Shown: positions 9,516 through 17,837 of the stretch, one piece after another
How the letters are laid out: every line of letters begins with the position of its first letter
How positions within the stretch are numbered: position 1 is the stretch's first letter
NCBI RefSeq assembly: GCF_000315915.1
Contig: NC_020188.1
Span: 1,257,501 to 1,321,500, forward strand
Length of the DNA: 64,000 nt
Origin: Henningerozyma blattae CBS 6284
Lineage: Eukaryota > Ascomycota > Saccharomycetes > Saccharomycetales > Saccharomycetaceae
Reading direction: 5' to 3'
Program-made: the position numbers and the translations under genes
The notes under the pieces: model-generated
Databases searched by the model: none
Seen by the model: the letters and a program-made list of their open reading frames with translations, nothing else
Told to the model about the DNA's origin: nothing

Positions 9516-9817
9516 TATAACTATAAGTTACTTATCTTATTCAGTATATAAAGCGAGTTTACGCGTCGCAACATGTTGACTCGAACGTCTCTGATTTAGT
9601 TAGGGCTTGTAAGCTCCTAGAAATTTTAATCAAGAGTAAGATTTATCATCAACACAAACCACGTGATATGCAATTATACCATGAATGATTTCAATTAGAT
9701 ATTATTTTTCAAAGATTTGCTTATTACAAAATAAGTATCCAAATTTGAATATATAAATCATAGTAAAGTTGCTTGATTTTATAAAAAATATAAAAAAAAA
9801 ATCTAAAAATATTTGAA

Positions 9818-9825
9818 GCGATGAG
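9818..9825 (+). promoter_or_regulatory. PAC motif before POP4
   Basis: GCGATGAG, the exact PAC core bound by Dot6/Tod6, lies 108 bp before the POP4 ATG. PAC marks rRNA- and ribosome-biogenesis genes, which fits a subunit of RNase P/MRP. Confidence 0.6.
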
Positions 9826-9932
9826 GTATATGAGATAGAAAAAAAAAAGAAATAAGAAAAAAAAGAAATAAGTCAACATTAAAAGTAAATAGGAATAAAA
9901 CACAACAACTGTATAGTACGAGCACGTTTACC

Positions 9933-10772
9933 ATGGATAAAACACAAACATTTATAAAAGATTATTTATTTAGTAGGAATTTTGATGATCCAAATAAACC
10001 CTTTGATGATAAAAGATTTAATGAAAAACTTTTAATTATCCCCACAGATGGTGGATTATTTATTAAATTAAGAAAGAAAAAAAAGCAAAATAAATTAAGT
10101 GTTGAAAAAATTGAAAATTCTAAAATATTCCATAAGGAAAATCATGAAAATTATAAACAGATTAATAAGAATTCTAAAAAATCATTAAAAGAATATATTA
10201 ATACTTGTGAAAAAACCAATTTACAAATTAAAAAAATTATAAAAGATGAAAAAATTCAAGATCGATTAGAATTAGAAACTTATTTGAAAAAGACTCATGT
10301 TGAATTATATAATAATCTACCGAATTATGAGAAGATTAAACCAATGTATGAAGAATTATGGGTAAATTATATTAAAGAAATTTTAAATATTCCGCAAGAA
10401 ATTCCAAATATTGATAAGTTTCAAATATCGGGAGGAAATAATTCATTAGTGAAATTATCTATGGCTGACTTTAATGGTTGTAAGATTCATGTTACTAAAA
10501 GTAAAAATAAAAATCTAATTAATATGGAAGGGATAATATTATGGGATGCACAAAAGAGTTTTATAATTATTACCAAAGGTAAAATGATGGATGAAATTAA
10601 ATGTATACCAAAGAAAGGTACGATTTTCAAATTTGAGATTCCAATCAAAGAAGACTATTATTTGCAATATACTATACTAGGTGATCGTTTTAAATATAGA
10701 AGTAGTGATCGTGCTGGTAGGAAGTTTAAAAGTCGTAGATGTGATGATATGTTATATTATGTTCAAAATTGA
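9933..10772 (+). CDS. POP4: RNase P/MRP subunit Pop4 (Rpp29)
   Basis: Shared protein subunit of RNase P (tRNA 5' processing) and RNase MRP (rRNA processing) in the nucleus/nucleolus. The protein is 279 aa, the same length as S. cerevisiae Pop4. The basic, lysine-rich N-terminal half resembles a coiled coil; the C-terminal half (about residue 165 on) is the Rpp29/Pop4 Sm-like barrel, recognisable from ADFNGCKIHVTKSKN, NMEGIILWDAQKSF and the IPKKGTIFKFEIP strand. A basic tail near residue 260 (GRKFKSRR) fits RNA contact. The ATG at 9933 (ACCATGG) is clean. It converges with SHG1 across a 76-bp gap, exactly as YBR257W and YBR258C do in S. cerevisiae. A PAC motif sits upstream. Confidence 0.93.
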   Translation: MDKTQTFIKDYLFSRNFDDPNKPFDDKRFNEKLLIIPTDGGLFIKLRKKKKQNKLSVEKIENSKIFHKENHENYKQINKNSKKSLKEYINTCEKTNLQIKKIIKDEKIQDRLELETYLKKTHVELYNNLPNYEKIKPMYEELWVNYIKEILNIPQEIPNIDKFQISGGNNSLVKLSMADFNGCKIHVTKSKNKNLINMEGIILWDAQKSFIIITKGKMMDEIKCIPKKGTIFKFEIPIKEDYYLQYTILGDRFKYRSSDRAGRKFKSRRCDDMLYYVQN

Positions 10773-10848
10773 GCCTCAAAAAAAAAAGGGGGCGGGGGCG
10801 ATGATCATAATATGTCTATGTATTACTTTGAATTGTACATACACAAAT

Positions 10849-11229
10849 TTAATCCATTGAATTTAAAATTTGTAAAATTTCATCATATAATGTTGAATCA
10901 TTTAAAGAATCATTAATAAATTTATTTAAATCAATATTTTTTGTTGAATCATTTTCAGTTTCATTATTTTGTAATAATTTATAATCATCTTTAATAATTT
11001 TTGATTCTATGAGAGCTGAATTTATACCTCTATTTTTAAAAATCAAAGATTCATCTTTTGATACCATTTGATTTACAATTTCAATGATTTTCAATTTAAT
11101 TAAATCTTGAATGTTTTGATCATTTTCTATATTGTTTGATAAGATTTGGTTTTTCAATTTATCGAAATGACCTTGTCTTTTAAAATCGATCACCAATTGT
11201 TGAGCAGGGTCTATATTTTGTTTATCCAT
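10849..11229 (-). CDS. SHG1: COMPASS subunit Shg1
   Basis: Small subunit of the Set1C/COMPASS histone H3K4 methyltransferase. The 126-aa protein has the Shg1 domain at its N-terminus (PAQQLVIDFKRQGHFDKL, residues about 8-25), followed by charged helices and an acidic Asn/Asp-rich tail. S. cerevisiae Shg1 is about 142 aa. Synteny supports the call: it lies between POP4 and RGD1 in the order and strands of YBR257W-YBR258C-YBR260C, with the intervening small YBR259W absent. The ATG is at 11229. Confidence 0.9.
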   Translation of the reverse strand: MDKQNIDPAQQLVIDFKRQGHFDKLKNQILSNNIENDQNIQDLIKLKIIEIVNQMVSKDESLIFKNRGINSALIESKIIKDDYKLLQNNETENDSTKNIDLNKFINDSLNDSTLYDEILQILNSMD

Positions 11230-11341
11230 AATGGGAGTTTACTTTAACGAGATCTTCTGATGAAAGAGAGAGAGAGAAAGGTTTTATTTTTTTCTTTCGG
11301 TTAATACAAATACATATAAGGATAAAATTTAAATACAATGG

Positions 11342-11480
11342 TATATATATATATATATATATGAAAAATAGAAAAATAAAAGAAAAAAAAAAAAAAAAAA
11401 AACAAAAAAAACTAAGAAAAAATACAACCTAGTAGGTAGTAACCGCATTGCGATGAGTATATATATATATATATATATAT
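11342..11480. repeat. Two (TA)n tracts and poly(A) between SHG1 and RGD1
   Basis: The 283-bp gap between the SHG1 start and the RGD1 stop holds (TA)n at about 11342-11361, a long poly(A) run at about 11384-11402 and a second (TA)n at about 11459-11480. Simple repeats; nothing coding. The SHG1 promoter must lie here, compressed against the RGD1 3' end. Confidence 0.8.
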
Positions 11481-11512
11481 ATTTAAAATTACAATAAAGA
11501 GAAAGTATAAAT

Positions 11513-13468
11513 TTATTCTGGTTCAAAAGCTTGTTCTGTAACATCTAATAAAACTTGCATGTTATTAATTTGGAAATTGACATCTGTTGGATCATCATCA
11601 TTTGAAGGTATGACAGTGGGTCCCCAAATAATACTTAGAGCTTTTTCATTCATTTTATTTTGATTTGAATTTTTAGCAATATTTTTCAAATGGAAAAGTA
11701 AAGCTCTTAAAGTCCAATATTGAGCATCTGGGAATTTATAAATCAATCCATGCATATAATTTTTCCTTGTATCGAAATCTTCAATAGAAATACAAATTTT
11801 TAATTCAGGTATAATTTCTGAAGGTATGAGAGTATCAGGTAAAGATGCGAAAAACAATTTAAACAATGAAGCGACAAGATGAATATCGGAATCATGATAA
11901 TCTTTGGAAGGTAATAACAAGGAAGGGATATTGGAAGGATCCTTATTGATCATATCTTTTAATTTATTAACTTCAAGGACGTTTGCTGATTTTCTATAAA
12001 TCCCTTCAATGTTTATACCGAATTCATCGATGATATAAATACATTGACGTACGATGATGGGGACCATATCATCTTCACTTTGTATGAGAGAAGTTAAAGG
12101 TACACCGAATGTTTCGAAATTTTTATTGGAACCCGTGGTGGAAGTGGCGATTGTATTTTGATTTGTATTGATGGAATCATTTAATGAAGTAAAAGTTGTT
12201 GTACTTGGTAATCTTGTTGAAGGAGATGTGATAGTTGGAGAAGTAATTAATGATGATTGTTGTGCGAATGAGGAGGAGGAGGAAGTGAGAATGTTTTTGG
12301 AAGGTGAGGTGGTTGTAAGAGGGGTGTTTGGTAAAGAGGAATTTGCAAAAGTAGTGGTGGAGGCTAAAGATGGACTTGAGATTGTGGAAGTTGTATTTAA
12401 GGGATCGATGTTTGAGAAATTTTTCTTGGAACTTGCAGATGAAGGGTTTCTTGAAGTGATTTTCCTATTGGTAGTGGACGGTAGGGAGGCTGAGGAGGAG
12501 GAGGAGGAGCCGCCCATGGATGGATGTTTTTTATAAGGGACAGGGATCAAGTTTTTATTTACTAGAACGTTATTTTTCATGTTTTGTTTACTGTTGTATT
12601 TGTTTAAGAATTGGTATAAATCGTTGTTGATATCGATGGAGAAGGCGATCGATTTCAAGGATTTGTCGACTTCGACAGGCGAGACGATCAAGCCCATATT
12701 AAGAATGAAATTTTCAGTTTGGATGGAATATTTTTGTAATTGGATGGACATTGCGGTGTCGAATTCCAGGATTAAATTTTTCAATTCCTTGACGATTTTG
12801 GGTCTTTCGGTATGGAGGAACTTGTCTCTTAAGGAATTGGAATGGTCTACTTTTTGCTTGTAATCCAAATCGGCGGCGTCGATCTTGCGTAAGAGATCTT
12901 CTTCTTGTTCCTTGGTGGTCTTGGAACCTCTCAGAGTCAATTTGGTCTTTGTTGGGTCGGTCATTTTCAACTTGTCCCAATCCTGACACAGGGAGATGTA
13001 TCTTGACTTGGCCTTTTCAGCGATGTGGATTGAGTCGGAAACGTCTTTTTCCAATTTCTTGGAATTGTCTTTGATGGATTTCCTCAATTTAGTGATGGAC
13101 AATAGCAAAGAGTTCAATTCGTCGTAGATTTTGATTATGGATTTGATGTAGGATTGTTTGGAATTGGACAGCTTGCCATCGAAGGCGAGGATTTGATGGA
13201 TGGATTTATACATGGTGGTTTGGGTGTTTGAATTGGAGGTGAAGAAGTGTTTGAATTGCTTGGAGAGTTCGTCGACGTTGTCCTGTTCGAAGAGATGTTT
13301 TTTCCTGAGGTACTTGATGAATTCTTCACACGATAGAAGGGATTGTTTGAGTCTTAGCAGGAGGGCGTTGATGGCTATATCCGAGTCCAGTACTTTTTTG
13401 ATCCGGGCTGAGTTGAGGAGGTCTGAGTAGTTTGTTGAATTGAGAGAAGACACGCGAGTGTTTGACAT
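11513..13468 (-). CDS. RGD1: RhoGAP Rgd1
   Basis: GTPase-activating protein for Rho3/Rho4, acting at sites of polarised growth. From the ATG at 13468 the protein is 651 aa (S. cerevisiae about 666). The open frame runs 8 codons further upstream but without an ATG. The N-terminal 300 residues are an F-BAR/FCH membrane-curving coiled coil ([17 protein letters not shown] region near residue 60). A Ser/Thr/Pro-rich low-complexity linker (about 310-450) follows, then the RhoGAP domain (about 460-650) with the arginine finger at R492 in GIYRKSA. The gene shows a marked base-composition gradient: its 3' half is AT-rich like the neighbours, while its 5' half becomes increasingly GC-rich toward 13.5 kb, with C-ending codons. 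Upstream is the GC-rich segment described separately. Confidence 0.93.
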   Translation of the reverse strand: MSNTRVSSLNSTNYSDLLNSARIKKVLDSDIAINALLLRLKQSLLSCEEFIKYLRKKHLFEQDNVDELSKQFKHFFTSNSNTQTTMYKSIHQILAFDGKLSNSKQSYIKSIIKIYDELNSLLLSITKLRKSIKDNSKKLEKDVSDSIHIAEKAKSRYISLCQDWDKLKMTDPTKTKLTLRGSKTTKEQEEDLLRKIDAADLDYKQKVDHSNSLRDKFLHTERPKIVKELKNLILEFDTAMSIQLQKYSIQTENFILNMGLIVSPVEVDKSLKSIAFSIDINNDLYQFLNKYNSKQNMKNNVLVNKNLIPVPYKKHPSMGGSSSSSSASLPSTTNRKITSRNPSSASSKKNFSNIDPLNTTSTISSPSLASTTTFANSSLPNTPLTTTSPSKNILTSSSSSFAQQSSLITSPTITSPSTRLPSTTTFTSLNDSINTNQNTIATSTTGSNKNFETFGVPLTSLIQSEDDMVPIIVRQCIYIIDEFGINIEGIYRKSANVLEVNKLKDMINKDPSNIPSLLLPSKDYHDSDIHLVASLFKLFFASLPDTLIPSEIIPELKICISIEDFDTRKNYMHGLIYKFPDAQYWTLRALLFHLKNIAKNSNQNKMNEKALSIIWGPTVIPSNDDDPTDVNFQINNMQVLLDVTEQAFEPE

Positions 13469-14165
13469 GGTGGAGGTGTTGTGGATGATCAATTGATGGT
13501 GGAGGTTGCGACGGATGCGACAGATGCAAAAGTTTATACCTATCTTTGCAAAAGTTTATACGTATATATCTTTTCAAGTATTATGTAAAGAACTGGAAAA
13601 ACATCGGAAGCGAAATTGAAATTTGCAAAGCCAAGACCCAATACGGAAGCGAGACGCGCACGTGATGCAAGAACATGTAAGGCAGGGCAAGAGCAGGGCA
13701 AGAGCAAGCGCAAGCGCAAGGCAAGCGCAAGCAAACACAGATGTCTCAGATAGGAGCGAAAGACTAAATTCGATGATTTTTTTCTTCACTCTACCAAACG
13801 TTGGCATATCAGTTGAACTATGCATTATTTGAATCATCACAGACGAAAGAACAGTGCGCGCACGTGCGCAGCACGTGCAAGAAGCGTCTTCTGACACTCC
13901 ATTGGACGTGGCCATGCTGCATTGTGGTCCTGCATATGCCACAACTCTCCCCTCTGCAATCCGACGCGCTTATATACGCGGTCCCGACCAGAAGAGATCT
14001 GGAAAAAGTTAGGGCAAGCGGGCTGGGCCAGAAAAAGAAACGCCGCGCACGTGCGGCATTCCTGTTGCGACATTAGATCCGCGGGTCGATGCCCGAAGCG
14101 GAAGCCGCGCAAAACCGCCAATAAGCTTAAAGTCAAATAGAGTGCGGCGCACGGCATGCGCACGG

Positions 14166-14211
14166 TCCGGGAAACACCCGGGAAACACCCGGGAAACGCC
14201 CTGACGCATCC
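14166..14211. repeat. CCGGGAAACAC array 1
   Basis: Three tandem 11-nt units of the form CCGGGAAACRC followed by CCTGACGC. A second, similar array lies at 14253-14296. Both are 150-285 bp before the UBX start codon. They could be clustered binding sites or a relic of local tandem duplication. Confidence 0.8.
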
Positions 14212-14252
14212 ACGCCACCGCCGATTGACCACGCCCCGCCCGGCCAGTCCGG

Positions 14253-14296
14253 CCCGGGAAACATCCGGGAAACTCCCGGGAAACACCCTGACACCA
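14253..14296. repeat. CCGGGAAACAY array 2
   Basis: Three tandem degenerate units (CCGGGAAACAT, CCGGGAAACTC, CCGGGAAACAC) followed by CCTGACAC, so the whole of array 1, including its tail, is repeated about 87 bp downstream. Confidence 0.8.
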
Positions 14297-14448
14297 CAGT
14301 GCCACCCGGCTGCGCCCCTGAATCCGCGCCCACCCTCCGGGTCACCTCCTCGTATATATACTGCACGGCCCTGGCACACTCTTGCCGGCGCCAACTCCGG
14401 CCGCCGTCTGTCTGCCCCCCAAAAAAAAACCCACGCCCCCACGCCCCC

Positions 14449-15189
14449 ATGCTCCACCCTGACACCACTTCGCCCACCCCCCAACTCTCGCCCTCGCCCT
14501 CCACGTCTCCCGCACCACGTGACCCCGACACCTGCACCTTGCGGCTCCGTCTCCCGGACTCATCGGCGCTAACCCACACGTTTGCCGCCTCCAGCAGTCT
14601 GGCCGACGCACGTGCCTGGCTGCTGGCACGCCACGGCCTCCGCGGCTACCGCTTCCACCGTGTCCAGCCGAAACTGACGTATACGCCAGAAGACGAAACG
14701 CAGCGGACCTTGCGCCAGCTAGACCTGCTGCCGCGCTGTGTTCTGGCCCTGTCGCCATCGCCATCGCCGTCGCCGCTACCGGCCAGCTCGACTGCTGCCA
14801 GCTCAGAAATACCGGCCCGGGCCCGTCGCGGCAGCCTGCTGACCCGTCTGGCATGGCACGTGACCGAATGGCTGGCGCTGCAGGACCTGGATTCGCAGCT
14901 GTCTACACACACGCCGGTGCCGGCCACTCGCCTGGGAGAGGCCTTCTTTGCGCCGGTACCGGCCGATGCTGGCGGCAGTGGCCACTCGTCGGATTCGGAC
15001 TCCGATTGTCCGGACTTTGACGACCCACGCTATGCCACGCCCCAACCCTATGGCATCTCGCAGTTGCAGTTGCAGCTGCAGCACCCGCAGCCCTGGCCTG
15101 CAGCATACACAACCCTCTCGCACGTGCAGCACCCGGAACCCTCGCCTTCTCCTTTGCAGCCTGCGACTCCGTCCATCTACAAGCATTGA
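14449..15189 (+). CDS. UBX-domain protein, Ubx6/Ubx7-like, short
   Basis: Probable Cdc48 cofactor. From the first in-frame ATG the product is 246 aa. Residues about 28-101 form a UBX domain: beta strand CTLRLRLPDSS, helix SLADARAWLLARHGL, then RTLRQLDLLPRCVLAL. The FPR turn that contacts Cdc48 reads VQPKL here, so the key Phe/Arg are not preserved. A proline/serine tail with an acidic patch (DSDSDCPDFDDP) and a Gln/Leu repeat follows. S. cerevisiae Ubx6/Ubx7 are about 396-436 aa with a long N-terminal region before UBX, so this protein lacks it. Ancestral position (near EFM2 and PEP8, opposite strand to EFM2) supports UBX6/UBX7. Codon use is extremely GC-rich, unlike all neighbours. It could be functional, N-terminally shortened or decaying. 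Confidence 0.6.
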   Translation: MLHPDTTSPTPQLSPSPSTSPAPRDPDTCTLRLRLPDSSALTHTFAASSSLADARAWLLARHGLRGYRFHRVQPKLTYTPEDETQRTLRQLDLLPRCVLALSPSPSPSPLPASSTAASSEIPARARRGSLLTRLAWHVTEWLALQDLDSQLSTHTPVPATRLGEAFFAPVPADAGGSGHSSDSDSDCPDFDDPRYATPQPYGISQLQLQLQHPQPWPAAYTTLSHVQHPEPSPSPLQPATPSIYKH

Positions 15190-15359
15190 CGCTGCGATGC
15201 GCTGCGTTGCGTTGCGCTGCGTTGCGTTGCACTTTGGGTTTATCATATAACATTACATAACATTACATAACATTACATATAATCACATCATCACATAATC
15301 ACATCATCACATAATCACATCATCACATCATCACATCATCACATATCAAAGCAACATCT
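15190..15359. repeat. Short tandem repeats between UBX and PEP8
   Basis: The convergent 170-bp gap is almost entirely repetitive: a GCGTTGC/GCTGC tract (about 15191-15230), then ATAACATTAC repeats (about 15246-15280) and a long ATCACATC/ATAATC tract (about 15282-15350). Simple-sequence spacer; no gene. Confidence 0.85.
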
Positions 15360-16319
15360 CTATGCTTCACCCCCCCTCAACCGTGCAAACTCAATCTCAC
15401 TCTGCTTGAAATACCGTCTACCATCCTCATCAATAATCACCAAACTCAAATAATTCTTGACCGTAAACTTATTACAACTCATAGTAGGAACCAACTCATG
15501 CCCTCCCAAGAACAATCGGATCGGAATCGTTTCACCTTTCACAGGCGAGCCGTCCATGATCTCATACCTCACTGCCGTATTATCACACGTCTTGTTTTTC
15601 CCATGCATCAAACTGCTTTCTCGCGTAATAATACTCAACTCCATATGTCGGATCTTCAACCGCGTCAACAGAAAATATATCCTCCCCACAATGACATCTT
15701 TCAATCCATACCGATTCTTCGAATACTCGAATTCAATGTGTAGACAATTCTCAATCCCAATATCCAACTTGATAGCTTTACCACCATTCGTCTCATCAGC
15801 ACCTTTGTCCTTCCCATACAACCAAACCCAGAATTTCTTCGTCTTGGATATATCCGCTCCCTTCCGTTGTACACTCACTTTCACATAATAATTCACATCG
15901 ACGTTCGTCCCTCGGTACGACTCGTATTGTTTACTCACATCTTTAAACATGAAATCAAAACTCTTGCTCTCACTCAAAACACCACTACTACAAACATCTT
16001 GATTCAACACAAGGTATTCATCCACACTCCGTTTCCTCCCTTCCACATGGTTCCCATTGGAGCTTCCTGCGCCAACACTCAACATGTCAATGCATCCAAT
16101 CAATGACACTCGAATACCAAGATGTTCAATTTTCTTGCCCTCTTTCACTCGGATTGTAGCGCTCCCACTAACACTCTCCCCATCTTCATACACCGGCAAT
16201 CGATCAACAAGCGTCTTGGACCCACTGCCACTGCCATTGTTCAATTCGATATGGCGACGGTCTTCTTCACCATCAAACGATATCTCTATATCAATAGGTG
16301 ATTTGAAAAAGGAGCCCAT
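15360..16319 (-). CDS. PEP8: Retromer subunit Vps26/Pep8
   Basis: Arrestin-fold subunit of retromer (with Vps35 and Vps29), returning receptors such as Vps10 from endosomes to the Golgi. From the ATG at 16319 the protein is 319 aa and begins MGSFFKSPIDIEISFDGEE, the family's usual start; the open frame extends 7 codons upstream without an ATG. Conserved Vps26 blocks include HLGIRVSLIGCID, DVNYYVKVSVQRK and the C-terminal RYFKQSEIEFARLR. S. cerevisiae Pep8 is about 379 aa; the difference is in loops. The coding strand is G-rich. Neighbours PEP8-TIM54-YJL055W follow S. cerevisiae chromosome X, but an extra gene is inserted between PEP8 and TIM54 here. Confidence 0.93.
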   Translation of the reverse strand: MGSFFKSPIDIEISFDGEEDRRHIELNNGSGSGSKTLVDRLPVYEDGESVSGSATIRVKEGKKIEHLGIRVSLIGCIDMLSVGAGSSNGNHVEGRKRSVDEYLVLNQDVCSSGVLSESKSFDFMFKDVSKQYESYRGTNVDVNYYVKVSVQRKGADISKTKKFWVWLYGKDKGADETNGGKAIKLDIGIENCLHIEFEYSKNRYGLKDVIVGRIYFLLTRLKIRHMELSIITRESSLMHGKNKTCDNTAVRYEIMDGSPVKGETIPIRLFLGGHELVPTMSCNKFTVKNYLSLVIIDEDGRRYFKQSEIEFARLRGGEA

Positions 16320-16453
16320 CTTGCTTGCGTTTACTTTCACCTTGCTTGCGTTTATGCTCCTCTTTATTACATTTTGTCTCGCCTGCTATTTTTCATTCCT
16401 TCGCTTTTAAGGGCACCGCCTTATGCGTTGTTTTTTCACATGACATCTACAAA

Positions 16454-16490
16454 GAGGGGTTGTCTGTCAACATACTCAAGCATATATAAA
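16454..16490 (+). promoter_or_regulatory. STRE-like AGGGG and TATA box
   Basis: AGGGG at 16454-16458 and CATATATAAA at 16481-16490 lie about 125 and 100 bp before the 16583 start codon, a normal TATA spacing for a yeast mRNA. AGGGG is the Msn2/4 stress element core. The region is shared with the divergent PEP8 promoter and also has CTTGCACTCG-type repeats at about 16497-16535. Confidence 0.45.
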
Positions 16491-16582
16491 CATTTGCACT
16501 TGCACTCGCGCTTGCACTCGCACTTGCACTCTCCACCCTCGTACTCACTCCTACTCTTGCTCACCTTGCAAATGGCCAAACA

Positions 16583-17629
16583 ATGTTCGCCCTATACACC
16601 CTACTGCTCACTTGCTCCCTTGCCCGCGCTCACATGGCTTGGGATAACAAAGTCTCCATCATCCCATTCCGTTCAGGAACAACCTATATAGAAGTAGATG
16701 AACCTGAACGCGCTACCATTTCGGCCCCCAGCGTCTCCATGATCCCCTTCCGTTCAGGAACAACTTTCATCACTGTCGATTCTCCAACACGTACCATCAA
16801 TACAAAACCTCCCGTCATCTCTATCATGCCCATCAAGACTGAAACTTTCGATCATTCCCTTGATTTGTCCGAATTGGCAACACGCTCCACATTCGACGTA
16901 TCTATGTTGCCCTATCACCCACGTAAATCCATCTGTAAATCCCAAGACTCACCATTCTCTTCTTCGTCCTCCACATGCCCTCCACGCAATTCTTTCCCTC
17001 CTAGGAGAACATTCTCGTTCCGGAAAAATATACCCATCTGTGCTGTCACCAAATCGGTTCCACATTACAGTGAGATTTCTCAAGATGCTCAACCAAGAAA
17101 AGCTTCTCTCGATGTTACCATCGTCCCCACCTGTTCTGGTACAACTTGCATTTCTGTAGATTATCCAACTCACACACCTCTCCTCTTTTCAGAACGTGAT
17201 GATGATCCAGAATCGTATTGTGAAACGGTCTCTATAGATCCTGTTTCATTAGAATCCGCCTCTATCGAAGCCTTTACTACAAATTTCCAACCCACATCCT
17301 CCCTTGCTGCTTATTTGACTCAATTAGAAGCCAGATCTGAAGAAGATATCCCCATTAGACCAAAATTGTCTACTCTTCAATTCTCCATGGTCTCAATTAG
17401 AACCGGAACTACTTTTATCACCATCGATTATCCAACAAGAGTGAAAATGTCCACCCTTGACGTCACTATCAAGCCAATGAGATCACACACCACATTCATC
17501 ACTGTGGATTCCCCCACCAGAATTACCAATTCAGAATATATTCTTTCAGTCTTACCCATTAGTGAATCTTCTCATGTAGTTATTGTTCCACCTTCTAAAG
17601 CTCCACGTTTGGAAGAGGAGGAAGAGTAG
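16583..17629 (+). CDS. Novel repeat protein with signal peptide
   Basis: I do not recognise this 348-aa protein. Residues 1-16 look like a cleavable signal peptide (hydrophobic, ending SLARA-H). It contains at least five copies of a ~20-residue motif, VSMIPFRSGTTFITVDSPTR-like, at residues 24-43, 51-70, 178-197, 268-286 and 294-313, plus weaker copies near 78, 105 and 320. Between them are Ser/Pro-rich and acidic linkers, and the C-terminus is EEEEE. The repeats alternate hydrophobic and polar residues like beta strands. There is no GPI signal or membrane segment at the C-terminus, so secretion or wall association is only an inference. It sits between PEP8 and TIM54, which are adjacent in S. 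cerevisiae. An out-of-frame ATG at 16572 starts a 39-codon overlapping ORF, which could limit translation. C-rich codon use matches the local strand skew. Confidence 0.75.
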   Translation: MFALYTLLLTCSLARAHMAWDNKVSIIPFRSGTTYIEVDEPERATISAPSVSMIPFRSGTTFITVDSPTRTINTKPPVISIMPIKTETFDHSLDLSELATRSTFDVSMLPYHPRKSICKSQDSPFSSSSSTCPPRNSFPPRRTFSFRKNIPICAVTKSVPHYSEISQDAQPRKASLDVTIVPTCSGTTCISVDYPTHTPLLFSERDDDPESYCETVSIDPVSLESASIEAFTTNFQPTSSLAAYLTQLEARSEEDIPIRPKLSTLQFSMVSIRTGTTFITIDYPTRVKMSTLDVTIKPMRSHTTFITVDSPTRITNSEYILSVLPISESSHVVIVPPSKAPRLEEEEE

Positions 17630-17637
17630 TTTGTTTC

Positions 17638-17778
17638 ACTTTTTTTTTTATTTTTTATTTTTATCCGCTTTGTTTTTATTTTTATTTTTGGTTTTGGTTT
17701 TGGTTTTGTTTTAATATCCCTTTCCCTTTGTTTTTTTGATCTTCACTTTGCTTTCTCTTTAAATGCTACATAATGTTA

Positions 17779-17809
<31 letters not shown>

Positions 17810-17810
17810 C
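17638..17810. repeat. T-rich 3' region and (TTA)n repeat
   Basis: The 208-bp convergent gap to TIM54 is poly(T)-rich, with GGTTTT repeats near 17690-17710 and (ATT)n at about 17780-17808. It probably serves as 3' ends for both flanking genes. Confidence 0.75.
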
Positions 17811-17837
17811 TATTTATTTTATTTACATGTATTTATT

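Larger units (their letters stand above)
9433..9932. other. Intergenic between tRNA-Ser and POP4
   Basis: About 500 bp shared by the 5' flank of tRNA-Ser (repeat copy B, 17-nt tandem duplication) and the POP4 promoter. It also holds ACGCGT at 9561-9566, a CACGTG near 9661, purine-rich tracts and a PAC motif (listed separately). No ORF. Confidence 0.55.
13469..14448. other. GC-rich intergenic segment RGD1-UBX
   Basis: About 1 kb between divergent genes, far more GC-rich than the rest of the window. It holds a GCAAG-type repeat tract (about 13683-13735), CACGTG sites at 13659, 13861, 13872 and 14048, the two CCGGGAAAC arrays listed separately and a pyrimidine-rich strand toward the UBX start. 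Long open frames on both strands here are explained by the rarity of TA-containing stop codons in GC-rich DNA; none resembles a known protein, and several begin without ATG. Confidence 0.6.

Noticed and set aside
12168..12536. 122-codon Glu/Val-rich frame opposite RGD1
   Set aside because: It is antisense to the Ser/Thr-rich linker of RGD1, and its composition is simply the complement of Thr/Ser/Pro codons.
13574..14579. Several long open frames on both strands of the GC-rich segment (for example 13837-14484 minus, 14133-14579 minus)
   Set aside because: Stop codons are rare in GC-rich DNA, the frames overlap one another on both strands, and the translations are repetitive Arg/Gly/Pro/Ala strings with no domain; only the UBX frame has family features.
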